From contig OY997593.1 of NCBI GenBank assembly GCA_963921825.1, positions 68,184,039-68,248,038 of the forward strand: DNA of 64,000 bases, read 5' to 3'. The DNA is from Erodium maritimum (lineage: Eukaryota > Streptophyta > Magnoliopsida > Geraniales > Geraniaceae). The notes under the pieces were generated by a model. That model had not been told where the DNA came from and ran no database searches. It worked only from the letters and a program-made list of their open reading frames with translations. The first letter of the stretch is position 1. Every line of letters begins with the position of its first letter. This document shows positions 22,056-33,192 of the stretch, one piece after another. A program made the position numbers and the translations under genes.

Positions 22056-23392
22056 TCTTTTTTTTTGATCAGAGAGAAAAAAAAATGTATAAAAAGAGCC
22101 GTGATTCCCGAGAAGGAGTCACAAACCAACAAGTCTAACAACAAGCGAAAAGAAAAATTACAAATCTCAAATCCTACACAAAGGGCCTAACCAGACAACC
22201 GAACAAAAGAGGCCAAACCGCCTAAACACACCAACGACAAACACCACAGCATCCGCCGCGAGTGAGTGGCAACCAATGCCACAAGGAATCGTCAATGCCA
22301 ACCAGCCAACAACCCACAGACCAGCGAAACCTCAAAACTCGACAACACCATCGAGCTCACAGGGCTCCACCCTGATCTACATCCAACACATCAATGGCCA
22401 ACACCATTAAGATGATATGAATGTAATACGGTGACCAGCTCTATCAGACAACCTTCAACATTGCAAGGAACGAGCATCGCCGGCGGCCAACACCATAACC
22501 CGGCACGAACCTTAGCAACTGCAAATCTGTCTTGACCCACGCCAGCACCAACATACCTACAGAGAAAACAATGGCAGGAGTTCAACGGAACAGGAAAAGA
22601 ACCAACCTCGAACAACCATACCCCGATGGAGAATGGCTCCACCGATCCGTTGGTGGCCAACACCAAGAAACCAACAAAACCCACACCCACTCATAGCGAG
22701 AATGGCGGTGGCTACTGTGACAAACCAGTACACAATGAGGTCAGCCCACACCATCAACGACAATCACCCCCGCGACAGCAAAACCTTGGATCTCAAGGAG
22801 GTCGCCTCCGGTTGGGGTACGAGACACCCCTCCGCATGTCGGCGAAGCACACAACAACGGACCGAAGACGACGACCGGCTTGGGTTGAGAACCCCACCTC
22901 TTGCCGGCACTATACACGGCAGGGGACCGGTGCCCGGACCTCGCGAAGGAGAAGCTTCCAGGTTTCGATGGAGACGCCGCCGGTTGGGGAACGAACCCTG
23001 CTCCGCAAGCCGGCAAGGCCCATCGCCGCCCGACCTTCGCTGGTTTCACAGAAGCAGACGCTTCAACACCACACCACGCTGGCGAGGCACACGGCAAGAG
23101 ACGCCGCACCACACCGGCGAGGCACACGGCAGGACGCCGCGCGGACCTCAACACATCGAACCCGTCGACTGGTTCCAGACCTCTTCAGATGCAGCTGCAT
23201 CACACCACCAAGCACAAGGTTAGACAGCTACAACAGGCGTAGGAGATGGGATGGAAGGAAACGAAAAGGGAAAAGGATACGGGTCGGCGACTTCCATGGT
23301 GGAAGCTGCCACCGGCGGCGATTGAGGAAGGAGTCTGCGAGGTTTAGGTTGCGGCGCTGAGGAGAGGGTTGTTTTTAGGTTGCGGCATCAGC
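22056..23392 (-). mobile_element. Non-autonomous retroposon, 1.34 kb, with 12 bp target duplication
   Basis: The direct repeat TTAATCTTACCT occurs at 22044-22055 and 23393-23404. Reading the minus strand, the element begins at 23392, is GC- and CT-rich with an ATG at 23297, and ends in a T-poor stretch closing with a run of A (T run on the plus strand at about 22058-22066) preceded by CTCTCTGATC. A terminal A run beside a variable-length target duplication is the mark of target-primed reverse transcription (LINE machinery). Overlapping frames up to 244 codons exist on both strands but none looks like a known protein. It lies 72 bp upstream of the F-box start. Confidence 0.7.
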
Positions 23393-23819
23393 TTAATCTT
23401 ACCTAGTTTGATTTAGGATTAGATTTGTTTAAAGGATAATTGTAAAATTTTACCATAAACTTCGCGTGTTTTACAAGAACTCACGAGAAAAATTGGGTAT
23501 CTAGAGGAAGAGACCGTCGGTTAAAAGCATTTGCAATCGTCAGTGGAAATGTGACGTTTTCGTGCTGACGAAAACCACGTAACGTAATATTACTATTGCA
23601 TGGAACAGCCGACGGATATGATCTTTGGTAGAGTGAACCGCATGGAAAGCCGTATCGACAATTGGCAATCAATGTGTTGCCGACGCATCGGTTGCACCTT
23701 CATGTATACTCACGCTTCGTCTTCTTCAAGCTCTACCATTTCTCCACCGCTGTTTCCACCACCACCACTTCTACCACCGTCGTTTCTACCACCAACTTTT
23801 ATCCAGAACCGTTTCGCCA

Positions 23820-23965
23820 CCGTGTCTCCCACCACCATATCTCCACCAGCATTATCTCCAACCGTCGTTTCTCCACCAGCCTCCGTTTCTACACCAGCCG
23901 TCGTCCGTCCACGAGTCGTCGTTTGTCCACCAACCGTCGTCTGCCCACCAACCGTGTCTCCGACC
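23820..23965 (+). repeat. Proline/serine/valine-coding short repeat
   Basis: Imperfect units of about 18-21 bp related to CCACCAACCGTCGTCTG recur at least six times inside a 126-codon plus-strand frame (23600-23980), giving a Pro/Thr/Val/Ser-rich translation. Upstream, CCACCACC-type triplets run from about 23730. No signal peptide or known domain was seen. It could be a decayed repeat-rich gene or transposon segment. Confidence 0.45.
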
Positions 23966-24194
23966 TCGTTTCTCCACTAATGGACGACAACTCCTACTTT
24001 GAAGGGTCGTCCACAAAGTTGGGCTCGAGCTTAACACCGCCATATCACGGGCACCCCATACCGGGAACGTACATTCCATTGATGGTCGTGTATGCACTGC
24101 TAAACATCAACCCACCAAATATGCTACACGTGTACTGTAAGTGGATTCGCCCTAAGGAGGTCACACTGGTGTGTGCGTAGCTCAAAATGGCGGA

Positions 24195-24480
24195 GCAAGG
24201 AAGCGACCAATCCGGGGATGACTGCTAGGATAGCATACGGGGTGTACTCGCCCATGTGACCCGTCAAACCCTAACGATTGAGCGGTCTGCCGAGAACTGC
24301 AAATATCATTAGACTATCATCAACCGGAAGGTGAAGCGGTTCAATGTGTGTTGGGCGGAGTTGAAGCTGATATACCAACCCGGTTGATGTGACGCCCAAG
24401 CCCAACTCTTGGCTCTTGCGGAGGAGGTGTAAGCCGAGAAATACGAAGATCGCAAGTGATGTGTTTTGTAGGCAATACAA
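24195..24480 (+). pseudogene. Possible SANT/Myb-like transposon protein remnant
   Basis: Across stops the plus strand encodes pieces resembling 'RTL..RSAENCKYH' and 'INRKVKRFNVCWAELK', similar in spacing to the SANT/Myb-like proteins of PIF/Harbinger-type elements (R-S-x-x-x-C-K-x-x-W ... V-x-(K/R)-F-N). The tryptophan position is a stop. The assignment is weak. Confidence 0.25.
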
Positions 24481-24584
24481 GAAGGTCCACTATGCGCGAT
24501 CAACAACTTGTAATGGATTTTGGAGGTGTAATGTGACGACACAACTTCAAATTGTAGCTTAGTTATCCATAATCAAAGGTGGTA

Positions 24585-24718
24585 AGTGTCGTGGAAGTGG
24601 TAGTGTCATTGCTACAAAAACATAGCAAGTACTGTCACGTTACCGTATCTTCGACACGGTCACGTGGCAATACTTGTTATGTTCTTGTAGCAATGGCGCT
24701 ACCGCTTCCATGTCACTT
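24585..24718. repeat. Short hairpin-forming inverted repeat
   Basis: About 55 bp arms (24585-24640 and 24661-24718) pair with roughly 80 percent complementarity by eye: GTGGAAGTGGTAGTGTCATT on the left, and the complement of AATGGCGCTACCGCTTCCAT on the right. The loop is about 20 bases. No target duplication was seen. It may be a tiny MITE or a miRNA-precursor-like fold. Confidence 0.6.
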
Positions 24719-24719
24719 G

Positions 24720-25335
24720 TCATCTTTGCTTATGGAATACCGAGAGTAAAATTTGTGAATTACTACTCATTTCTTGGGTCTATTTCTTTTCTTACTTCAC
24801 TGTTTCCCCTTCTTGTTGTTGGATGGGGGCTCTTGATTTTTGGTGTTGGCCACCAATAAGTTGTTATAGGTCTTTGTACCTATGTCTGAAGTTGAGAAGT
24901 TATTTTCCTAAGGTTTTTGAGTGTCGGTGGTTTTGGTTATGTTGTTTGCGGTGTGGATCGCCAATGTGTCAGTGATTTCCTTCTTTGAGAGAAAGTGGTT
25001 CCGATGAGATGGGGTGGTTTCTACTTTTATGTTAGTTCTGATAAGATCTAGTTTATAGATCGTCTTTACTCTTTAGTTTCAACTAATTAACCTCTTGTTG
25101 GGTATGTTTATGCTCCCTTGTCGGTGTTTTAGTTGTTTTTTATTCGTATCAGTTTGCTTCATATCTATAACATCCAGGTTTAGACTTGTTTTTCTGGTTC
25201 GAGCTGCCAAGATTGGTACGCTTTTGTTTGTATGGTTTTGAGCTTAGCTCACTTGCGGGAATTTCATCTCTTTGTTCTTGTACTTTGTTTTAAAGTATTT
25301 GGATTATAAAACTTCACTTGTTGATAAAAAAATAA
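24720..25335 (+). mobile_element. 3' end of a retroposon with A-rich tail
   Basis: The segment is T/G-rich and closes with CTTCACTTGTTGATAAAAAAA at about 25310-25332, the style of 3' end carried by the other retroposons here. The 5' boundary and target duplication were not found. No protein was recognised. Confidence 0.35.
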
Positions 25336-26033
25336 TGACCAATGATTCAAACCGATATAGCCTATGGAGTCAAAGTGACGACCGAGGAGTTCCAACCTCT
25401 CGTGACCAATATTTCATAACCAACGCTCTTGATTACGCCTTAATTCGAACCCAAAAACAAATTGAAGACCAATGACCAAAGCAGGATCAAGCAATAAGGT
25501 GCTCCGACATAATTGATAAGACGTACAAAGGGATTCAGATAAACGATCAATCTGATTATCAGATTTTTGAAGCAGATGAGGTACCTTCATAAATACTTGG
25601 GGTAACCATGGTTCCTAACCCCCTTTCACTTTTGTTTTCCCGATCCTAATCTGGATTTACCTTTGGTTGCATTTCCCAACTATCACCTTTCCATTTTTTA
25701 CAAAAACTAACGAAATCATTCATGGAGGCCAATGAAAAACAAACCCAAGTTACATTAACATCATAGATAAAATAATTATATCGTTTGAATTTGTATAATT
25801 TGCATTTAATTTATGCGATATTTTATTGTTATGTATATATTTTATGGATTTAACGATGTCATTAATTTAGTTTTCATGTACATAGTTCTTTTCTTTTTTT
25901 TAATAATATGTACATAGTTCTAAAAGCATATGGTATTTCGTTATTAGAATAATAATAAAAGTCATCTGTTTAGAACTAGACAATAAAAATCAGGTTTGTT
26001 ATTTACAAAACACATAAAAATTAAAAAGAATTT

Positions 26034-26775
26034 TTTTTGATCGAAAATAGAGATATTATAACTTTAAAATGTTCGCAAAACTGCCAACACTTAAGTACGT
26101 AAATGAAACTACAATGGAATTGAAAAAACAAGAACTGAATATTAAATTTGCTCTTGGACATAGAGGTTGATTGGACATGGGAACTGCGGTAGCATCCGTG
26201 GACACCGATACAACATAAGCCAACCAAAGGGGCACTGATCGAGCAGATCTAGTGTGAATCTTTGTAGAGGTGGACCGATAACTCCCCCGGGATGTCAACG
26301 TGCGTCGTCCACCCTTGTCTGATACTGGTAGGGCTCCTATACGCGGGAGTGCTGACCTCGAACTAGCATGGAAGAACCTTGCCGGCTTTTGGTGGAACCG
26401 TTGCCACCTTACATCCAGAGAGGCAGTACAGCCGACCGATCCCTCCCTGGACCCCTGAGGACTCATTCCTGGAGGCGAGGGTGCTTATAGCCCCCCGCCG
26501 CTGCAAATGATGGATGAGTCCCACCCGACCCTGATTCGATTGGGGATCAACCCGCTCTCCTGGTGCAACAAACCCGAAGGCCCATCCATCTGACTCAGCC
26601 TAGCCATGATCCAAATTGATCCACTATGGATCTGCCCCTGACCTCCTCGGGCCCTCAGGCCCACCATCGAAGAAGCCCGGCCCAGGGACAGAAAATGGCA
26701 GCCCAAGTCGTGCGGCCCACAAATCGAAGCCCTAGCATGCTCGTCCCCCACACGCCGTCTCCCCGAACCATATAC
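26034..26775 (-). mobile_element. GC-rich retroposon fragment, about 0.74 kb
   Basis: A run of eight T followed by GATCGAAAATAG starts the segment at about 26034 (an A tail on the minus strand). Bases 26130-26760 are GC-rich with minus-strand frames of 136 and 88 codons. Flanks AAAATTAAAAAG and AAAATTAATAAAG are similar, suggesting a decayed target duplication. No domain was recognised; a LINE ORF1 tail is possible. Confidence 0.4.
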
Positions 26776-27331
26776 AAAATTAATAAAGGGATAGGGTTAA
26801 TTAAGATATTTTAAAAATTAAAAATTGTGCATGACATGCACATCCTCAGAAATCTCAATTTTTCGTTAATTTCCACACCGTAAGTATTTACAAAACACGC
26901 ATAGTTCATTGCAAGTTTTTGTAATTAAGTATATATCGAAGGTGCACAGTGCATCGTAAATTTTTACAATAATCCCAAGAGTACAAAAATGAGAATTTGA
27001 GGAGTCATAAACAAGTTCTAAATTTGGGAATAATTACAGTAAAAGATATACAATTCAGCAATTATCCCTTCTCCATAATTTATGAACAATATTTATTTTA
27101 CACCATACATTCCAGCAATATTTTGATTTATGACCAATATTTATTACTTCTATCAACAATAATTTCATTCATAAATCACAAACTAATAGGACAAGTTACT
27201 ACAAAATCATGATTTCTGTAAATGAGAAGCAGAAAGCTGATATACAATGTGTATTGCAGAAGAAGAAAAACAACTTACAATTAAGATACATGCCTCAACT
27301 ACAGTGATCTGAAAGTCTTGAGGGCACCAGA

Positions 27332-28907
27332 TTAATCTCGAAGGCCAAGCTCGACTTCAAGCTCGTCATCCTCTTCAAACAACTTCAATAGACGGGCATA
27401 CTGCTCATCTCTTTTCTTCTTTTGCCACAGTTTGAAAAGAAAAAGACCAAATAGCAGAATAGCCCCAACCCCAAGTAATATGATGGCTACTCCAGTCCCG
27501 GCTTTCTTACTAGAATTTGCATGGGTCTCGGTGTTTTTGGAACCTGATGAGTCGTCACACAATCCTAGAACAAAAAAAGAATGAAAAACTTAGAATACAT
27601 CAACAAAAGGGGGAGCCAAGAAGGTACTTAACACAGAAAGATGAGTAGATAAGCATGATAACTGAGATTAGGATTTGAGTGTTCACCAATATAATTTTCA
27701 ACAAATAATCAATCCAAAGAAGAAAAAACAGAGGTTCATGTCTGATTAAAGTCACTAAAGAAAATAAAACAAGGCTACGTATAATAGACCGGACTTCAAG
27801 AACTAAAAAAGGTCAAACTTTATAGTAGGGTTTGATTTTTTGCCTTAATATGTGGCACGATTTTTCTCTAACAGCCTAAGCACTGAAGAATGTGCTTGGA
27901 ACCTCACTAGGTTTTCATTATTGCAAAACAAACAACATTTTTTGTTTGCTTTAGTCACGATTTGAATGCCAAAAGTGTCTTAGTGGGTAATTTTTAATTT
28001 TGAAAAATAAGTAAAAACAGCCCAGCAAATAAATGGATTCATGAACTATCCAGCTAAACACTCGACTCAAAATAACTATATAGGTTATATTTGAATAGCA
28101 AGGCAACAGTTTCCACATTTTTTTTCTCTGATTTTTAACAGAGTAAGCTCAACAAAACGTGCACTAGACTTGGTAGACTAGAGGATAGGATGCCTAACTC
28201 CTACAGGAGATAAATGGATTCAAGAACTACCCAGTTAAGTTTACTCGACTCTAAGTAAATCTAAACATGGACTTAAGTGTTTAATTTGTTCACATTTGTA
28301 AACTTTTCCATGGTTTTCATAATGATCTAGATAGATAAATCTAAGCACAAGCTCAAGTTCTTCAGTCATATTAAATACCAATTATTGCCAAGCAAAAAAT
28401 TTCGAATCTCAACAAGCATCCACAAGCTAAACCCAGCTATGTATCAATATTTGTTTGGTTGGTGAGAAACTAAGTCAAACAGAAGAATCATACTTACAGA
28501 ATGAACTCCACAATAAGAAAAACAAAGCACCACTTCAATATTCTGGAAGCGAATTCAAAACAGTATTTTTCACAAATCGATATTTTCCACATCTTTAGTT
28601 TTCTCTACAACCAAACAGCAGGCAAGGTTTCGAAAATTTCCAGTATTGTTCCACCAAAACACACCCTATTCACTCATTTTCTCAGTACCCAAACAAATAA
28701 AACAAAAGGGAATCGAACGGATCAGATTCGCGACACCACGAACACAAATCCGAACAGAATCACATACAAAATCGATTGCAAGCAGCACAAAAATGCAAGG
28801 AAAAAGATGAGAGTAAGCGCATAGATCGAACCTGAAAAAAACTGTATAGAGATCGAAGAGAAGAACAGTAACAAACGCAGCGATCTGCGTCTTGTGGTTT
28901 GGGTCAT
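27332..28907 (-). CDS. Small secreted-pathway single-pass membrane protein, 102 aa
   Basis: Two exons on the minus strand, 28907-28832 and 27564-27332, join at a GT-AG intron of 1267 bp to give 309 nt in frame. The product has a basic then hydrophobic N-terminus (about 1-25, MTQTTRRRSLRLLLFF..) that looks like a signal peptide. A Ser/Thr/Lys-rich linker follows, then one membrane segment (about 50-67, GVAIILLGVGAILLFGLFLF). Next is a basic stop-transfer (KLWQKKKRDEQ) and a very acidic tail with FEEDDELEVELGL. The basic cluster after the helix predicts a cytosolic C-terminus. I do not recognise the family and assign no function. A frameshift-free open structure and the duplicated copy at 20.25-20.59 kb both support it being real. 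Confidence 0.75.
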
Positions 28908-29203
28908 CTCTCTCTGTCTCTAGGACTCTCCTTTCTCTCTCTAGGACTATCAGGAGTGAACAACCTCGAAACATTTTTCATAATTAAACTTTAGGAACAA
29001 GTATTTTCTGTATTTTCACTTTTGCCCCGTATGTCTGCATTATTTCCTAAACATAGCCATTCGAATTATTAGCATTATGCTTCCCCCCTCTTATTTTCGA
29101 TTACTAGAGCATGTACACTAATAAGATTCATTCGAGAGCTTTGGTTTGAGGCTCACATGTTTTCTTTTGCACGAAAAGTGCAATATCAATAATTAAAGGC
29201 GAA

Positions 29204-30018
29204 TTACATTAATGTGCATCGAGGAACAGACTTCCTGATTATTGGAAAAATGTCAGAATGGATGAACAATAGTTTTTTGATCCTTTTAGTACCATAACCG
29301 TCACAGACGGTATTGTGATGCCTCATGAGCAAAGACAGACTACGAAGAGGGGGAAGGGGATACCGGAGATCCTGAGGAACCTCAACAGTAATAGTGATGG
29401 TGGGAGGCAAAGCATCGTCTTGGTCGGTCCAGTCCCTGATGCTCCCCTCCCTGGAGAAGTCCTTGATTCTCTGATCGATAGTCATTGATCCTGCAAAGAC
29501 AAACTCAAACAAAATAAACGAAACTCTTACGATAAGCCAGATCCATAATCGTGAAAGGGTACGAGGCGGTTGCGGCGGTGGAGGCCAGGGAGAAGGACGC
29601 GCCAGCTGCGACAGAGCCGGCTGCTGCAACTTCAGGGACGTCTCTAGAGACGGCGGCGACATCATAGACGGCGGCGACAACAACAGGGGCGGCGGCGACT
29701 TTAAGCACGGCAGCAGCAACATCAGGGACGAAGACTGTAGAGACAAAAACCCCCGGGGCAGAGGAGAGACCAAAACAGATCGGAAGATGCTCCGTTGGTG
29801 GCGGGAGGCGGCCAACGTCGCGGTGGCTAAAGAAAGCTTGAAAGAAGCCCTAGTAAAAAAAACTTCGCATGATCTAAGGGGAAAATACAAAGGGGAGATT
29901 GGGAAGAGGAGAGAAGAATAACCATGGCATAAGCTATGACAATTTTCATAACCATAGCCATGAAGGTGTAGACGGCGACAGAACTCTCAAGAACCTTAGC
30001 AGAGAGCTTGAGACTCAT
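29204..30018 (-). CDS. Candidate uncharacterised multi-exon gene
   Basis: The minus-strand ATG at 30018 opens a short frame starting MSLKLSAKVLESSVAVYTFM with a hydrophobic patch. A plausible acceptor after TCTCTACAG near 29733 opens an Ala/Val-rich exon (VLKVAAAPVVVAAVYDVAA). A donor GTAAGAG near 29533 and an acceptor TTTGCAG near 29490 then join it in frame to 'SMTIDQRIKDFSREGSIRDW' and a Pro/Leu-rich tail ending at 29204. An unspliced 228-codon frame overlaps it in another phase. I recognise no family. The splice model is my inference, and the locus could equally be a decayed gene. Confidence 0.3.
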
Positions 30019-30499
30019 ATGTTTGATTGCGTAAAATAATAAGTCTGAATCTTTTAATTTAAATTATATATTAAAGTGGTGAGACTTATTAATGGATTCA
30101 GGTTTTGAACGGATGTTCATTAAATAATGATGGATTCAGCTTTTTTAGTGGTCTCGACCGCTAACACAATATCATCTTGGGCATTTCTTTTTATTAATAT
30201 ATATATATATATATTCCTCCTTAAAGACTAGTAATTCTATTAACTTAATTAATATTTTACGGTCAACTTGATGCTTAATTATCTATCGGATCGACTCAAC
30301 CTAAAATTATGGAAAGATTAGTTTCATGTTCTAGGAAGTGAGGCATTTTCAACGAGATATCATGAGATCTATCAAATTATACTAAAATATCAATTATCAA
30401 ATTATACTAACTTAATCGAATTAACAAAAAAAAATGATTCAATTTGATCATTAATAAATTAATCTATTTTAATAGCATGACTAAACAAAATATAATATT

Positions 30500-31470
30500 T
30501 GTGCATCGTTCCTCTACGGCTCCCTTTTCAGTCTCATCTCAATTGATTGTGCGCCGCCCGTCGCCTCCGAAAACCTCACCGCATACCTGCCACAACATCT
30601 CTCCGACTCCATCGATGGCCCCCACCACCCCGACGACGCATGTGACGTTTTCTGCTCCCGAGAAAGCTTCCCTCTTGACGAGTTCCCGGGTGACTGAGGC
30701 TTCTCGGCTCGAGGTTGTCCCTTGCCTTGTACCATCGCTTCAAATCATGCCTTCGGCACCCATCTTGAAGGTTATAAAGTTGGATCGGTTCCGAAAGAAA
30801 AAAAAAACACCCTTAAATCTCCCTCCTCGCCCGGTATGTCCCAGTTCGATCCAACCGAGATCCACCCTCCTTCCTGATAGTGACTCAACCGACGAACAGT
30901 CATGGGAAACCTCGGTCCCCTAATTATCGTCACCCTTGACACAAGACGAGGAAACCGGGTCCTGAACGTTTCCAAACGATCATGACCTGAAGTGGGCGCC
31001 TCTTGTGCCTACTATACTCCCTGGTTGGGGCTATCTACTTTTCCTGCCACGTCGTACTTGGCTAGCTCACCTCACCGACCATAGGAGGATCCGAACCACT
31101 CCCACTCTAAAGGCCCAGACCTTGCCCTGCCCCTGGTGGAGAACCATGCGGAAAAAGGACGACGCCACCAACATGTTATTGACCAGGACAATGGCCTCCG
31201 TCGGAGGGATTTGAACGCTGCTGGCGAGCCCCTTTCCACTCGTTGTCCCCACCACACTACCCGACTAGGGCCCAAGAAATGGAGAATTTGAGGTGGGAGT
31301 AACCCCAACAACCACTGTCAGTAACGCAGGATGCTGCTTTGGCAATGCCTGAGTCCCCCTACCACATCAAGGCCTTCATGTTGGACCTTCCCGACTCCAC
31401 CACCAGTGCATGACCTTCTGCCTAAAGCACTGTCACCAATATGGAGACGAGATGTGTTGTGTCTACTCCT
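30500..31470 (+). pseudogene. GC-rich decayed coding-like segment, unidentified
   Basis: From 30500 to 31470 base composition jumps to GC-rich, with a 159-codon plus-strand frame (30444-30923) rich in Pro, Ser and Thr, followed by more frames split by stops. No domain was recognised. The style resembles the other LINE ORF1-type debris in the window. Confidence 0.3.
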
Positions 31471-31679
31471 TCCAACCAGTCCTTCGATGAAAGGAGGACT
31501 CTAGAACCAGAAGAGACAGAAGCAGTACATGTGCTCCTACCTAATCCGGGGTCTCCTTTAAATGGTATAAGGCCCTTCCATGTCTTGAATATTTATCATG
31601 ACATTTTAAAGGGATCAAATTTGCAATTTGACCTTAGAGTATTGAAGTTGTTTCAACAAATACTATAGTATTTTCTATC

Positions 31680-32170
31680 TCACGATTAATAAGTAAAATA
31701 TATTAACAATAACTTTCGATTCAAATACAATTATTATTATTATTTCAATTACTACCCTAACCATGACCCAACTATAAGTCATTCACACATTTGTACATTT
31801 ACGAGCCAAATTACCCGATTATATAAACATACTTTTATGTAATCTTAAAACATAGTTGATTAATTGTTAAATAAAAACATATTTGATTTAAGAAATGTTG
31901 TCAAATTCAACGATTAAGCCGAGTATAGGTCAAGTTCTTTTTTTTGATATATAGAATAGGTCAAGTTGACCAGACACTAAATAATTGCAACTAATTATTC
32001 CAACGTCATGTTAACGATCTGATATCCATTGTTAATTGTAACATGATCATGACTCATTACCTAAAAACATTATTTTTACGTATCAAACATTGACCCAAGA
32101 ACGGTAATTATATAAATCAACCAAATAATATTAATCAGATCGTTACATATTCACACTAAAACCCAATAAA
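31680..32170. other. AT-rich upstream region of the dirigent gene
   Basis: No gene or clear repeat is seen; presumed promoter and upstream DNA of the gene at 32225. Confidence 0.4.
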
Positions 32171-32179
32171 CATGTCACA

Positions 32180-32187
32180 TATATAAA
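32180..32187 (+). promoter_or_regulatory. TATA box of the dirigent gene
   Basis: TATATAAA lies 45 bases before the ATG at 32225, implying a very short leader. Confidence 0.55.
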
Positions 32188-32224
32188 TGCACTGACCCAT
32201 TTCTCTCATTGCATAGTTCTGAAA

Positions 32225-32785
32225 ATGGAAGGCCGAAACGAAGTCGTGTGCTTCATTCTAATCCTCTGCGTCGCGGCGGCACCAGCACGAAGCCAGTACC
32301 ACTCCGAGACCGTGCCACGTCATCCCGTGACGGAGAAGGAGACGCGTGTCACGTTCTACCTCCACGACACGATCAGCGGCACGAGCCCCAGCGCGGTGAG
32401 GGTGGCCCACTCGGAGCGAAACGACACGGGGGCGTTGTCGTTCGGGAGCGTGTACGCAATCGACGACCCCATGACGGTGGGCCCGGAGGCGGGGTCGGAG
32501 CGCGTGGGGAATGCGCGTGGCATGTACCTCTCCGGCAGCCAGGACGACCTGACCCTCGTCATGTACGTGGACTTCGGGTTCACCGCCGGGAGGTTTAACG
32601 GTAGCTCGTTCGGTGTGTTTTCGAGGAATCCGGTGTCGTCGGAGGCGGTCCGGGAGGTGGCGGTGGTCGGCGGGAGGGGGAGGTTTAGGATGGCGAGAGG
32701 GTTTGGTGAGGTTAGGTCTCATTCTTTGGACATGAACACCGGTGATGCTGTTTTGCTCTACAATGTCACTTTGTTTCATTACTAG
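32225..32785 (+). CDS. Dirigent protein, single exon, 186 aa
   Basis: Dirigent proteins are secreted, non-catalytic or isomerase-like beta barrels that steer radical coupling in lignan and related phenolic synthesis in the cell wall. The frame has a signal peptide (about 1-23, hydrophobic core CFILILCVAAAPA). The family landmarks follow in order: TRVTFYLHDTISG, FGSVYAIDDPMT, GNARGMYLSGSQD, MYVDFGFTAGRFNGSS and a C-terminal AVVGGRGRFRMARGFG...DAVLLYNVTLFHY. The length is typical. The third-position GC content is much higher than its surroundings, common for intronless secreted-protein genes. The start is chosen because it directly precedes the signal peptide and lies 45 bp after a TATA box. 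The substrate subclass cannot be decided by eye. Confidence 0.93.
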   Translation: MEGRNEVVCFILILCVAAAPARSQYHSETVPRHPVTEKETRVTFYLHDTISGTSPSAVRVAHSERNDTGALSFGSVYAIDDPMTVGPEAGSERVGNARGMYLSGSQDDLTLVMYVDFGFTAGRFNGSSFGVFSRNPVSSEAVREVAVVGGRGRFRMARGFGEVRSHSLDMNTGDAVLLYNVTLFHY

Positions 32786-33192
32786 TTGGTATTGATGTAG
32801 CTCTAGGTTTTGGCTTGTTATCTTAATGTTTGGAGGGTGTGTGTTATATTTTCTTGTATACATATAAGATTTGATAATGATTTAGTTTATTATCAACCTC
32901 AAAACATTGACTCATGGATACTTACCATTTTTCTAGTCTAATCATCAAGGGGTAGTTGGAGGGTGGGCGACAGTGGTGGCACGACATGAGGAGGAGGTAT
33001 CGGGATGACATTCCCAAGGGAGGATTCAGAGGGTTCTTGACACCTCATATCTTAAAGTGTTTTCAGTTATCTTTGATTTGATATTTTATGAGTTTAAATC
33101 TGAGTTTGTATAAAAATATTTCAACTATTTTAAGATTTGGGAAGTGTTTGACCACTTGTCATTTCAAAATGTTTGATTTAAGTTCAAACACT

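Noticed and set aside
22626-23360. 244- and 196-codon plus-strand frames in a GC-rich block
   Set aside because: They overlap each other in different phases, have no recognisable domain, and lie antisense inside the retroposon at 22056-23392. High GC content lowers stop frequency.
23600-23980. Proline-rich 126-codon frame as an extensin-like cell-wall protein
   Set aside because: No signal peptide and no Ser-Pro4 pattern; repeats are imperfect and in repeat-rich DNA.
32258-32863. 201-codon minus-strand frame
   Set aside because: It is the antisense shadow of the GC-rich dirigent gene.
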